A stretch of 64,000 nt of DNA from JANMAT01 sp031359995 (GTDB lineage Bacteria; Actinomycetota; Acidimicrobiia; Acidimicrobiales; Ilumatobacteraceae). Every line of letters begins with the position of its first letter. Position 1 is the stretch's first letter. This document shows, one piece after another, positions 1 through 8,433 of the stretch. The notes beneath the pieces are model-generated. The model ran no database searches. It was not told where the DNA came from and saw only the letters and a list, made by a program, of their open reading frames with translations. The stretch covers positions 51,561-115,560 of the forward strand of contig JANMAT010000108.1 in assembly GCA_031359995.1 (NCBI GenBank), given 5' to 3'. The translations under genes were made by a program, and so were the position numbers.

Positions 1-365
1 CCACGCCCCACGCCGCCGTCACCGCCATGCGCGCCTTCGACCGCGTCGTCCTGCTCGCCGGTGGTCGCAACAAGGGCCTCGACCTGGCGGCCATGGCCGA
101 GGCCCACGACCACGTGCGAGCCGTGGTCGGCATCGGTGAAGCCGGCCCGCTGATGGCCGAGGTGTTCTCGCCCCACTGTCCCGTGGAGCTGGCGCCCGAC
201 TCGATGGAGGACGCCGTCGCCATCGCCCGTCGCCTGGCCCAGCCTGGCGATGTCGTCCTGCTCTCGCCCGGCTGCGCCAGCTTCGACTGGTACACGGGCT
301 ACGGCGCGCGCGGCGACGACTTCGCCCGCATCGTGCGCCACCAGATCGGTGCGGGCGCCCCGTGA
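1..365 (+). CDS. murD: UDP-N-acetylmuramoylalanine--D-glutamate ligase, C-terminal part (5' end outside window)
   Basis: This is the C-terminal domain of MurD, the cytoplasmic ligase that adds D-Glu to UDP-MurNAc-L-Ala in peptidoglycan precursor synthesis. The reading frame is already open at base 3 and runs to a TGA at 363-365. The visible part contains LLAGGRNKGLDLAAMA and the terminal VVLLSPGCASFDWYTGYGAR block, both typical of the MurD C-terminal domain. An internal ATG at 27 is not the real start. It is first in the division/cell-wall series and is followed after 37 bases by ftsW, which matches the actinobacterial order murD-ftsW-murG-murC. Partial because of the window edge only. Confidence 0.93.
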   Translation, partial: TPHAAVTAMRAFDRVVLLAGGRNKGLDLAAMAEAHDHVRAVVGIGEAGPLMAEVFSPHCPVELAPDSMEDAVAIARRLAQPGDVVLLSPGCASFDWYTGYGARGDDFARIVRHQIGAGAP

Positions 366-402
366 CCGACCGATGTTTCCCCCGAACGGCCATGGAGGAC
401 CG

Positions 403-1599
403 ATGACCGCACGCACCACCGTGGTGGGCCCCGAAGTCGCCGAGGCGCGCAGGGCGAGCCGAGACCGCCACCCCACGGCACGGCCGCGCCGCCGGGCCCG
501 CCGGCCCCCCGCCCCGCCCCAGTTCTTCGCGCTGGCGTTCCTGGTGGCGCTGCTCACGCTGTTCGGGTTGGTGATGGTGCTCTCGGCGTCGTCCATCAGC
601 GCCATTCACGCCGGGCGTTCGGGCTGGACCCTCTTCCTGCGCCAGGCCACGTGGGCGGTGCTCGGCGCCGTGGCGCTGTTCGTCGGCCTGCGCATCCCGC
701 AGCGCGTGCTGCGCCGGTTGCTCCCCCTCGGCATGTTCGTGACGCTGGCGCTGCTGCTGGCGGTGCTGGTGCCCGGTCTCGGCTCCCGGGTGAACGGCGC
801 CCGCGCCTGGTTCGTGTTCGGACCCATCTCGCTGCAGCCGGCCGAGATCGCCAAGCTCGTGCTCGTCGTCTACTGCGCCGACCTGTTCGCCCGGCGGGCC
901 GACCGCATGCACGAGGTGCGGGCCACGCTCTGGCCGGCGCTGCTGGTGCTCGGTGGAGCCGGTCTGCTGGTGATGGTGCAGCCCGACCTCGGCTCGGTGC
1001 TGGTGATGGCCTCCATCGTGCTGGCCGTGGCCTTCATCGGTGGCTCGCCGCTGGTACCGCTGGCCGGCACCGTCGGCATGGTCGGCACGATCGGCGCCAT
1101 CTTCACGCTGTCGGCGGCCTACCGGCGCGACCGGTGGCTGGCGTTCATGAACCTGGCCAAGCTGAAGGACAACCAGGGCTGGCAGGTGTGGCAGTCCCTC
1201 GTCGGCATCGCCTCGGGCGGCATCACCGGTGTCGGCCTGGGCGCCTCCAAGGCCAAGTGGGGCTTCCTGCCCGAAGCCCACACCGACTTCATCTTCGCCA
1301 TCATCGCCGAGGAGCTCGGGTTCATCGGTGTGGTCGCCGTGGTGCTGCTGTTCATCCTGTTCGGTCTGTTCGGCATGCAGGTCGCCCTGCGGGCCTCGGA
1401 CCGCTTCGGCATGCTGCTGGCCGGCGGCATCACCGCGTGGCTGCTCGTGCAGGCCATCATCAACATCGGCGGCGTCGTGGGCATCATGCCCCTGACCGGT
1501 CTCACGCTGCCGTTCGTGTCGTTCGGTGGTTCGTCCCTGCTCGTCACCATGACGGCGGCCGGGCTGCTGTTGAACGTGGCGCGCACCGCGTCGCGATGA
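403..1599 (+). CDS. ftsW: Lipid II polymerase/flippase-family protein FtsW (SEDS)
   Basis: A SEDS-family membrane glycosyltransferase that builds septal peptidoglycan with its partner PBP. It has 398 residues: a basic, Pro/Arg-rich cytoplasmic N-terminus of about 45 residues, then about ten hydrophobic helices. The motif VQPDLGSVLVM carries the Asp expected in SEDS catalytic sites, and the end has the characteristic PLTGLTLPFVSFGGSS signature. I chose ATG 403 because GGAGG lies at 394-398. An open frame continues upstream into murD but has no credible start, although ATG 373 is possible. The stop overlaps the murG start (ATGA), so translation is probably coupled. FtsW rather than RodA is inferred from its position in the cluster. 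Confidence 0.95.
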   Translation: MTARTTVVGPEVAEARRASRDRHPTARPRRRARRPPAPPQFFALAFLVALLTLFGLVMVLSASSISAIHAGRSGWTLFLRQATWAVLGAVALFVGLRIPQRVLRRLLPLGMFVTLALLLAVLVPGLGSRVNGARAWFVFGPISLQPAEIAKLVLVVYCADLFARRADRMHEVRATLWPALLVLGGAGLLVMVQPDLGSVLVMASIVLAVAFIGGSPLVPLAGTVGMVGTIGAIFTLSAAYRRDRWLAFMNLAKLKDNQGWQVWQSLVGIASGGITGVGLGASKAKWGFLPEAHTDFIFAIIAEELGFIGVVAVVLLFILFGLFGMQVALRASDRFGMLLAGGITAWLLVQAIINIGGVVGIMPLTGLTLPFVSFGGSSLLVTMTAAGLLLNVARTASR

Positions 1600-2714
1600 C
1601 GGGGGGCGGGCGGGCCCGGGCCACGGTGGTGATCGCCGGCGGCGGCACCGCAGGTCACGTGCTGCCCGGGCTGGCGGTGGCCGAGGCCCTCGTGGCGGCG
1701 GGGGTGGCCCGCGCCGACGTGCACATCGTGGGGGACCGCAAGGGCATGGAGGCCGAGCTGGTGCCGGCGGCGGGCTTCCCGATGACGCTCTACGACCTGC
1801 GCAACTTCCCCCGCACGCTCACCATCGGTCACCTGCGCGCCGCCGGCAAGCTCGTGGTGGCCGTCGTGCGGGCCGTCGGGCTGCTCGGCCGCCTGCGACC
1901 CCGGGTGGTGCTGTCGGTGGGCGGCTACGCCAGCGTGCCCACCGTGCTGGCCGCCCGGCTGCGCCGCGTGCCCGTGGTGGCGCTCAGCTACGACGCCCTA
2001 CCGGGCAAGGCCAGCCGCCTGGCCGCCCGCATGGCGGTGGCCACCGCGGTCGCCTTCCCCGACAGCCCGCTGCCCCGCCCGGTGCTCACCGGCGCCCCGC
2101 TGCGGGCCGAGGTGCTGGCGGTGGACCGTGACCGTGACCGTGACGCCGCCCGCGGGGCCCTGGGCCTGCCGCTCGACCGTCAGGTGGTCGGCGTGGTGGG
2201 CGGCTCGCTCGGGTCGCTGGCCCTCATCGAGGTGGTGCGCGAGCTGAGCACCCGCTGGGCCGGCCGGCGCGACCTCGCCATCCGCGTCGTCACGGGCAAC
2301 CGGTGGGTCGACAGGGCCCCGCCCGCCACCGACGGTGGCGACGGGCTCCTGCTGCAGGTGGTGCCGTTCGAGCGCCACATGGAGCTGCTGTACGCCGCGG
2401 TCGACGTGCTGGTGGCCCGGGCCGGGGCCACCACGGTGGCCGAGATCGCCGCGGTCGGCGTGCCGTCGGTGCTGGTGCCCTGGCCGCTGGCGACCGAGGA
2501 CCACCAGACGGCGAACGCCCGCTGGCTCGCCGATGTGGGTGGGGCCGTGCTGCTGCCCGAGGCCGAGCTGGCCGCCCGGGTGGGCCCTGAGCTGGAGCGG
2601 CTGCTCACGTCACCCGGGGATCGCACACGCCTGGCCACCGCAGCCCGTACCGTGGGGCGCCGTGACGCCGCGGCCGCAGTGGCCGCGCTGGTGCTGAAGG
2701 TGAGTGGGACGTGA
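1596..2714 (+). CDS. murG: UDP-GlcNAc--lipid I GlcNAc transferase MurG
   Basis: MurG adds GlcNAc to lipid I on the inner membrane face to give lipid II. The 372-residue protein starts with the glycine-rich loop VVIAGGGTAGHVLPGLAVA, typical of MurG. Its C-terminal half has the donor-binding stretch ARAGATTVAEIAAVGVPSVL, followed by PLATEDHQTANA. The ATG at 1596 overlaps the ftsW stop by four bases. The stop in turn overlaps the GTG of murC (GTGA), so it lies within a coupled operon. The length is normal for the family and no oddities were seen. Confidence 0.96.
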   Translation: MTGGGRARATVVIAGGGTAGHVLPGLAVAEALVAAGVARADVHIVGDRKGMEAELVPAAGFPMTLYDLRNFPRTLTIGHLRAAGKLVVAVVRAVGLLGRLRPRVVLSVGGYASVPTVLAARLRRVPVVALSYDALPGKASRLAARMAVATAVAFPDSPLPRPVLTGAPLRAEVLAVDRDRDRDAARGALGLPLDRQVVGVVGGSLGSLALIEVVRELSTRWAGRRDLAIRVVTGNRWVDRAPPATDGGDGLLLQVVPFERHMELLYAAVDVLVARAGATTVAEIAAVGVPSVLVPWPLATEDHQTANARWLADVGGAVLLPEAELAARVGPELERLLTSPGDRTRLATAARTVGRRDAAAAVAALVLKVSGT

Positions 2715-4165
2715 GCGACGGACGGAATCGGGAGGCCGGTGAGGGCGCCGGCCCGGCACCGCATGCGCCGCTCGATCTGTCGGTGCCGGCCCGGTACCAC
2801 GTGGTCGGCGTGGGTGGCCCCGGCATGAACCCGATCGCCCACGTGCTGGCGGCCATGGGTCACCGCGTGTCGGGCAGCGACACCCGCGAGAGCGCGGTGC
2901 TCGACCGTCTGCGGGCCGACGGCGTGGCCGTGCACGTCGGTCACGACGGCGCGCTGGTGACCGACGTGGACGCCGTCACCGCGTCCACCGCCATCCCGGC
3001 CGCGAACGTCGAGCTGGTCGCCGCCGGGGACCGGGGCATCCCTCTGCTGCGGCGGGCCGGCATGCTCGCCTCCATCTGCGCCCAGGCCGCAACGGTGGCG
3101 GTGGCCGGCACCCACGGCAAGACCACCACGAGCTCGCTGCTGGCGCTGGCCCTCGTGGAGGCCGGGTTCGACCCGAGCTTCATCATCGGCGGCGACGTGC
3201 GCCAGGTGGGTTCCGGCGCCCGGTGGACCGGTGGCCGCTGGATGGTGGTCGAGGCCGACGAGAGCGACGGCACGTTCCTGGAGCTGCCGCTGCACGGCAC
3301 CATCCTCACCAACGTCGACACCGACCACCTCGACCACTTCGGCTCCTTCGCCGGCATCGTCGCCGGATTCGACGCCTACCTGGCCCAGGTGCCCGGCCCG
3401 AAGGTCGTGTGCGCCGACGACGTCACCGCCGCCCGGCTCGCCGCCGCCCACGGCGCGGTCACGTACGGGCGGTCGCGTGACGCCGGCTGGCGGCCGGGCG
3501 AGGTCACCGTCGACGCCGGCGTGCAGCGCTTCACGGTCACCGTGGGCGGCACGGTGGCCGGCGCGGTCGAGCTGCCGCTGCGGGGCGCCCACAACGTGCT
3601 GAACGCCACCGCCGCGCTCGCCATGGCGTGCGAGCTGGGCGCCTCGTTCGCCGACGCGGCACGCGGCATCGCCGGTTTCGGTGGCGTGCGGCGGCGGTTC
3701 GACGTGCGCGGCGTTCACCGGGGGGTCACCCTCGTGGACGACTACGCCCACCTGCCCGGCGAGATCACCGCCGTGCTCGAGGCGGCCGCCAACGGTGGCG
3801 ACGGCTTCCGACGCGTCGTCGCCGTGTTCCAACCGAACCGGTACAAGCGCATGGCGATCATGTCGTCCGACTACCGCGACGCGTTCGAGCGGGCCGACCT
3901 GGCCGTGGTCACCGAGATCTACCCGTCGGGTGAGCCGATCATCCCGGGCGTCACCGGGCGTTGGGTGGTCGACGCCATCGCCGAAGCCCACCCACGCGCC
4001 CGTGTCGAGTGGGTGCCCGACCGCGACGAGCTGGTGGCGTTCCTGGCCGGCGAGCTGCGCGACGGCGACGTGTGCGTGTCGATGGGCTGTGGCGACGTGG
4101 CTCTGCTCCCCGACGAGGTGCTGGACGCGATGCACCGGCGCGACGGCGGGGAGCGACCGGCGTGA
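2711..4165 (+). CDS. murC: UDP-N-acetylmuramate--L-alanine ligase MurC
   Basis: MurC is the cytoplasmic ATP-dependent ligase that puts the first L-Ala on UDP-MurNAc. In its 484 residues I see an N-terminal Rossmann segment (YHVVGVGGPGMNPIAHVL), the ATP-binding loop AVAGTHGKTTTSSLLALAL near residue 135, and the C-terminal VDDYAHLPGEI block. The motif GxGGPGM replaces the more common GIGG(S/A)GM, a small change. Translation starts at GTG 2711 inside the murG stop, and its own stop overlaps the murB GTG, so it lies in the middle of a tightly coupled chain. The family also contains MurD and Mpl; the order and the DYAHHP-like motif favour MurC. Confidence 0.95.
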   Translation: MSDGRNREAGEGAGPAPHAPLDLSVPARYHVVGVGGPGMNPIAHVLAAMGHRVSGSDTRESAVLDRLRADGVAVHVGHDGALVTDVDAVTASTAIPAANVELVAAGDRGIPLLRRAGMLASICAQAATVAVAGTHGKTTTSSLLALALVEAGFDPSFIIGGDVRQVGSGARWTGGRWMVVEADESDGTFLELPLHGTILTNVDTDHLDHFGSFAGIVAGFDAYLAQVPGPKVVCADDVTAARLAAAHGAVTYGRSRDAGWRPGEVTVDAGVQRFTVTVGGTVAGAVELPLRGAHNVLNATAALAMACELGASFADAARGIAGFGGVRRRFDVRGVHRGVTLVDDYAHLPGEITAVLEAAANGGDGFRRVVAVFQPNRYKRMAIMSSDYRDAFERADLAVVTEIYPSGEPIIPGVTGRWVVDAIAEAHPRARVEWVPDRDELVAFLAGELRDGDVCVSMGCGDVALLPDEVLDAMHRRDGGERPA

Positions 4166-5094
4166 ACGGCACGCTCACCGCAGCGCTGGCGCGCGCCGCC
4201 GAGGTGCTGGGCGTCCGGGCCTGCACCGGGCTGCCGCTCGGTCCGCTCACTACCTACCGCGTCGGTGGCGCCGCCGCCCTCGGCATCGTGGTGCGCGACC
4301 GGGCCGACGTCGAGCTCGTGGCCCGCGCCGTGCACGTGTCGGGCGTGCCCGTGCTGGTGGTCGGTCGTGGCTCGAACCTGCTCGTGGCCGACCGCGGCTT
4401 CGCCGGGGTCGCGGTGGTGTTGGGCGAGTACGCCAACGAGATCGTCATCGACGGCACCACCGTGCGCGCCGGCGCCTCGGTGTTCCTGCCCGTGCTGGCC
4501 CGCCAGACGGTGGCGGCATCGCTGGCCGGGCTCGAGTGGGCCGTGGGCGTGCCGGGCTCGGTCGGTGGCGGGGTGCGCATGAACGCCGGAGGGCACGGTT
4601 CCGACGTGGCCGCCCACCTGGTCGATGTCGACCTCGTCGACCTGCACGACGGTCGCCGGCACCGCCGACCCGCATCGACGCTGGGCCTGCGCTTCCGGGG
4701 CTCCGACCTGGCCGACCACGAGCTGGTGATGGAGGCCACGTTCACCCTCGCCGTGGGCGACCGAAGGCGGTCGGACGCCGAGCTGTCCGAGGTCGTGCGG
4801 TGGCGGCGGCAGCACCAGCCCGGCGGTCAGAACGCCGGCAGCGTCTTCGTGAACCCCATCCCCGGGCAGCTGTCGGCCGGTCAGGTCGTCGACGAGCTCG
4901 GCCTGCGTGGTCTGCGCCGCGGCACGGCGTTCGTGTCGGACAAGCACGCCAACTTCATCCAGGCCGACGAGGGTGGTTCGGCCGACGACGTCTTCGCACT
5001 CATGCGCCTCGTGCGCCAGCGCGTGCTCGACGAGCGCGGCATCGCCCTGCGCAGCGAGATCCGTCTCGTCGGCTTCGAGGGCGAGGGGTGGTGA
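4162..5094 (+). CDS. murB: UDP-N-acetylenolpyruvoylglucosamine reductase MurB
   Basis: MurB is the FAD- and NADPH-dependent reductase that makes UDP-MurNAc. The 310-residue protein has the FAD-binding stretches LVVGRGSNLLVADRGF and GVPGSVGGGVRMNAGGHGSD. The catalytic-site motif NAGSVFVNP follows, and the C-terminal RSEIRLVG block carries the conserved Glu. It lacks the long insertion of type I enzymes, so a type II-like enzyme is likely. The GTG start at 4162 overlaps the murC stop and the stop overlaps the ftsQ ATG. A longer open frame upstream lies out of phase within murC and is not coding. Confidence 0.95.
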   Translation: MNGTLTAALARAAEVLGVRACTGLPLGPLTTYRVGGAAALGIVVRDRADVELVARAVHVSGVPVLVVGRGSNLLVADRGFAGVAVVLGEYANEIVIDGTTVRAGASVFLPVLARQTVAASLAGLEWAVGVPGSVGGGVRMNAGGHGSDVAAHLVDVDLVDLHDGRRHRRPASTLGLRFRGSDLADHELVMEATFTLAVGDRRRSDAELSEVVRWRRQHQPGGQNAGSVFVNPIPGQLSAGQVVDELGLRGLRRGTAFVSDKHANFIQADEGGSADDVFALMRLVRQRVLDERGIALRSEIRLVGFEGEGW

Positions 5095-6377
5095 TGGGCC
5101 CGGTGGCCATCGACGACGAACCCACTCAGGAGCTGCCCGTGATCGCCGGCGAGGACCCGGGCCACGGCGGCGAGATCACCGCCGAGATCCCCATCGTCGG
5201 CGCCGTCCACGACGAGGACGGCGCCGGCGCCGCCGAGGGCCCGGCCCGGCCGGCGCCCGAGCCCGACGAGGTGGGCGACGCGCGCGCGGCACCCGACCCG
5301 GCGCCGGTGCGGACCATCGTGATCGGCGACAAGGACGGCATCAGCGGCAGTGTCGCTCCGGTGCGGTCGCGGCCGCCGGTACCGTCGGCCGTGCCCAACA
5401 AGCGTGTCGGCGGGCTCGTCTTCGGCGGGGCCGATGGCACCGGCAGGGCCGACGGCACCGGGCTCGGCAAGGTGGTCGCGCTGGGCGGCGCGCTGGTCAT
5501 CGGCGACGCGGTCGACGACGCCGAGGCGCCCGTGCCGGGCGCCCCGCCGCGCACGGTGGTCATCGGCAACCCCGACGAGTCCGCCCCCGACGGGATCGAC
5601 CCGCGGATCAAGGCCCGCCGGCACAACGTGCTGCGGGCCGCCGGTCTGCGCCGGCTGCGCTGGGTGCTCGTCGTCGTCGCCGTGGTCGGTCTGCTGCTCG
5701 GTACGAACCTGATGTTGCGGAGCCCGCTGTTCGACGTGCGCGCGGGTGCGGTCACCGGTACCTCCTACATCGACCAGGCCGATCTGGACGCCATCCGGGA
5801 CCCGCTGGTGGGGCAGCCGCTCGTGTCGGTGAACCTCGACAGCGTGCGCCGGGCTGTCGAGGCCAACCAGTGGGTGCGTGCGGTCGACGTGAGCCGTGAC
5901 TGGCCCCACACCATCCACATCGACATCCTCGAGCGCCGCCCGGTCGCCTACTACCCGGGTGACGACGGGCTGATCCACCTCGTCGACATCGACGGACGCG
6001 TGCTGGAGACCCTGGAGGGCATCCCTGTGGGGTTCGTCGAGGTGAACGGGGCGGGGAACACGGCCGGGCCGGGGGAGGACGCCCCCGAGGCGCTGCTGCC
6101 GGCCATCCGGGTGGCCAACGACCTGCCCGACAGCTTGCGCGCCGACGTGAAGGCCGTCCGGCTCGTTCAGGAAGGGGTCACCCTCGACCTGACGGCTGGG
6201 GGCACGATCCTCCTTGGCGACACCACCGACCTTCGTGAGAAGCTCGTCTCGGCGCTGGCAGTGCGTGGCCAGTGCCCGCCGGGGTCGTACAAGGTCCTGG
6301 ACGTGCGGGTGCCGAGCAGGCCCGCCGTGAGCCCGAAATCGGGCTGCGGTGGCTCCCTGAACGGGACCAGACCCTGA
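5094..6377 (+). CDS. ftsQ: Cell division protein FtsQ with long acidic N-terminus
   Basis: FtsQ links cytoplasmic and periplasmic parts of the divisome. The protein has 427 residues. The first 185 or so are a low-complexity cytoplasmic region rich in Asp, Glu, Gly, Ala and Pro, with three HTVVIG/RTIVIG-like segments. One membrane helix follows at about 187-206 (LRWVLVVVAVVGLLLGTNL). Next comes a POTRA-type domain at about 212-285 and the FtsQ C-terminal region. The extended N-terminus is longer than in E. coli but such tails occur in Actinobacteria. The ATG at 5094 overlaps the murB stop (TGATG), with GTG 5091 as an alternative. It ends the mur-fts coupled chain, and ftsZ has its own upstream region. 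Confidence 0.93.
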   Translation: MGPVAIDDEPTQELPVIAGEDPGHGGEITAEIPIVGAVHDEDGAGAAEGPARPAPEPDEVGDARAAPDPAPVRTIVIGDKDGISGSVAPVRSRPPVPSAVPNKRVGGLVFGGADGTGRADGTGLGKVVALGGALVIGDAVDDAEAPVPGAPPRTVVIGNPDESAPDGIDPRIKARRHNVLRAAGLRRLRWVLVVVAVVGLLLGTNLMLRSPLFDVRAGAVTGTSYIDQADLDAIRDPLVGQPLVSVNLDSVRRAVEANQWVRAVDVSRDWPHTIHIDILERRPVAYYPGDDGLIHLVDIDGRVLETLEGIPVGFVEVNGAGNTAGPGEDAPEALLPAIRVANDLPDSLRADVKAVRLVQEGVTLDLTAGGTILLGDTTDLREKLVSALAVRGQCPPGSYKVLDVRVPSRPAVSPKSGCGGSLNGTRP

Positions 6378-6383
6378 GGTCGG

Positions 6384-6445
6384 TACGCTGGGCGACGGCC
6401 GCCTACGCGACCATGCACGTCATGTCCAGGCCGAAAGTCTAGGTT
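6384..6445 (+). promoter_or_regulatory. Putative ftsZ promoter region
   Basis: The 122-base gap between ftsQ and ftsZ holds two -10-like hexamers, TACGCT at 6384-6389 and TAGGTT at 6440-6445. A ribosome binding site GGAGG at 6484-6488 lies 11 bases before the ftsZ ATG. This is the first sizeable gap after the chained mur-fts genes, consistent with ftsZ having its own promoters. No clear -35 box was recognised. Confidence 0.4.
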
Positions 6446-6499
6446 TAGTGCTCTGGCGGGTCGCTCACGAGCTGCCCGCGGACGGAGGTTCGGAACGAG

Positions 6500-7606
6500 A
6501 TGGCTGGCTCGCCACAAAACTATTTGGCCGTCATCAAGGTGATCGGCGTCGGTGGCGGAGGCGTGAACGCCGTCAACCGGATGATCGACGCCGGCTTGAA
6601 GGGCGTCGAGTTCATCGCGGTCAACACCGATGCTCAGGCCCTCTTGATGAGCGATGCCGACGTGAAGCTCGACATCGGGCGTGACCTCACGCGCGGTCTC
6701 GGTGCCGGCAGCGACCCCGAGGTGGGGCGCGCCGCGGCCGAAGCCCACCGCGAGGAGATCGAAGAGGTCATCAAGGGTGCCGACATGGTGTTCATCACGG
6801 CCGGCAAGGGTGGCGGCACGGGCACCGGTGGTGCACCGGTCATCGCCGAGATCGCCAAGAGCATGGGGGCCCTCACCATCGGTGTGGTCACCCGTCCCTT
6901 CTCCTTCGAGGGGCGCCGGCGCTCGGTGCAGGCCGACCAGGGCATCCAGAAGCTGAAGGAGAAGGTCGACACGCTCATCGTCATCCCCAACGACCGGTTG
7001 CTGACCGTGTCGAACGAGAAGACGAGCGTGCTCAACGCGTTCAAGATGGCCGACGAGGTCCTGCTGCAGGGCGTGTCGGGCATCACGAACCTGATCACCA
7101 CGCCGGGCCTCATCAACACCGACTTCGCCGATGTGAAGATGATCATGCAGAACGCCGGCTCGGCCCTCATGGGCATCGGGCAGGCCAGCGGTGAGAACCG
7201 GGCGGTGGTCGCGGCCAAGGCGGCCATCTCGAGCCCGCTGCTCGAGGCCGCCATCGACGGTGCCCGCGGCATCCTGCTCAACATCACCGGCCCGTCGAAC
7301 CTCGGCCTGTTCGAGGTGAACGCGGCCGCCGAGATCATCCACGGCGTGGCCCACCAGGACGCCAACATCATCTTCGGCACGGTCATCGACGACGAGATGG
7401 GCGACGAGGTCAAGGTCACCGTCATCGCCGCCGGTTTCGACCGGTGGGAAGGCAACGCCAAGCCGGTGCTCGGCGGGCGTGAGCCCCGCCCGGGCAGCAG
7501 CGAGCGTGGCTCGGCGCCGGTGCGCGATCTGTTCGCCACCGAGGCCGACGACGACGGCGGCGAGGACGGCGACGACGATTTCGACGTGCCGTCGTTCCTG
7601 AAGTAG
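6500..7606 (+). CDS. ftsZ: Cell division GTPase FtsZ
   Basis: This is the tubulin-like GTPase that forms the Z ring at midcell. The 368-residue protein has the N-terminal KVIGVGGGGVNAVNRMI nucleotide-binding stretch and the tubulin signature GKGGGTGTGGAPVIAEIAK. The C-terminal domain is followed by a short acidic linker. It ends in the peptide DVPSFLK, the conserved tail that in other bacteria binds SepF and other partners. The start ATG 6500 is supported by GGAGG at 6484-6488. No ftsA was seen in the window; SepF, encoded two genes downstream, probably acts as membrane anchor, as known in Actinobacteria. Confidence 0.98.
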   Translation: MAGSPQNYLAVIKVIGVGGGGVNAVNRMIDAGLKGVEFIAVNTDAQALLMSDADVKLDIGRDLTRGLGAGSDPEVGRAAAEAHREEIEEVIKGADMVFITAGKGGGTGTGGAPVIAEIAKSMGALTIGVVTRPFSFEGRRRSVQADQGIQKLKEKVDTLIVIPNDRLLTVSNEKTSVLNAFKMADEVLLQGVSGITNLITTPGLINTDFADVKMIMQNAGSALMGIGQASGENRAVVAAKAAISSPLLEAAIDGARGILLNITGPSNLGLFEVNAAAEIIHGVAHQDANIIFGTVIDDEMGDEVKVTVIAAGFDRWEGNAKPVLGGREPRPGSSERGSAPVRDLFATEADDDGGEDGDDDFDVPSFLK

Positions 7607-7608
7607 CA

Positions 7609-7716
7609 GTGGCGGTCGAGGCACCGCTCGCGGTCAGCACGGCGCGGGGCGTCGGGCGCGCCCGCTCGGTGGGCGACGGTGCCCCGGCGCTCCTCGTGGC
7701 CGGGCGCACGTCGTGA
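7609..7716 (+). CDS. Possible small ORF of 35 codons between ftsZ and yggS
   Basis: A GTG at 7609, two bases after the ftsZ stop, opens a 35-codon frame. Its TGA (7714-7716) overlaps the yggS GTG (7713) as GTGA, the same coupling used by murG/murC and murC/murB. The peptide begins MAVEAPLAVSTARG and ends LLVAGRTS, and I recognise no family. In many Actinobacteria a laccase-domain gene (yfiH) lies at this spot, so this could be a remnant or a replacement that keeps ribosomes coupled to yggS. No clear ribosome binding site was seen. It may simply be an untranslated spacer. Confidence 0.35.
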   Translation: MAVEAPLAVSTARGVGRARSVGDGAPALLVAGRTS

Positions 7717-8417
7717 GCGACGCCGGCGGCGTGACCGCATCGGCGGAGCTCGTGGCGCGCGTCGGTGACGCGCTGGCCCACGTGCGCCGGCGCATCGCGT
7801 CCACCGGTGTCGCCCCCGACGCGGTCACCATCGTGGCCGTCACGAAGGGGTTCGGCCCCGAGGCCATGGCCGCCGCCGCGGCCAACGGGCTGACCGAGGT
7901 GGGCGAGAACTACGCCCAGGAGTGTGTGGCCAAGCTCGAGGCCCTCGGCGGCGAGCCGGCCGTGCGGGTGCACTTCATCGGGCACCTCCAGTCGAACAAG
8001 GTCAGGGCGCTCGCCCCCCACATCGCCCTGTGGCAGACCCTCGACCGGTCGTCGGTCGTCGACGCAGTGGCGCGCCACGCCCCCGGCGCGGCCGTGCTCG
8101 TGCAGGTGAACGTGAGCGACGAGCCCCAGAAGGGCGGGTGCCCACCCGCCGAGGTGGCGCCGGTCGTCGACCACGCCCGGGCCCGCGGGCTCGACGTGCG
8201 CGGCCTCATGACGGTCGGCCGCACGGGCGCCCCCACCGACGCGCGCGACGGCTTCGCCCTGCTGCGCTCGTGGTGCGACCGACTGGGGTTGCCGGTGTGC
8301 TCGATGGGCATGACCGATGATCTCGAAGTCGCGGTGAGCGAAGGTGCCACGATGGTTCGCGTCGGCAGCGCGCTGTTCGGGATGCGCCCCTCGAAGGCCT
8401 CATCGGAACTAGCCTGA
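7713..8417 (+). CDS. yggS: PLP homeostasis protein, YggS/PROSC family
   Basis: A soluble pyridoxal-phosphate binding protein of the alanine racemase-like TIM barrel fold, known to buffer PLP and amino-acid pools. It is commonly found next to sepF in division clusters. The 234-residue protein has the PLP-lysine segment TIVAVTKGF, the signature HFIGHLQSNKVR, and the phosphate-binding end SMGMTDDLEVAVSEGATMVR. Start GTG 7713 overlaps the preceding small frame, with ATGs further in as alternatives. The strong GAGGAGG of sepF follows directly, suggesting co-transcription. Confidence 0.92.
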   Translation: MSDAGGVTASAELVARVGDALAHVRRRIASTGVAPDAVTIVAVTKGFGPEAMAAAAANGLTEVGENYAQECVAKLEALGGEPAVRVHFIGHLQSNKVRALAPHIALWQTLDRSSVVDAVARHAPGAAVLVQVNVSDEPQKGGCPPAEVAPVVDHARARGLDVRGLMTVGRTGAPTDARDGFALLRSWCDRLGLPVCSMGMTDDLEVAVSEGATMVRVGSALFGMRPSKASSELA

Positions 8418-8433
8418 GCAGAGGAGGATTGCC

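Noticed and set aside
2180..4135. Minus-strand open frame of 651 codons opposite murG and murC
   Set aside because: Low-complexity antisense shadow; the plus strand encodes clear Mur proteins with coupled starts.
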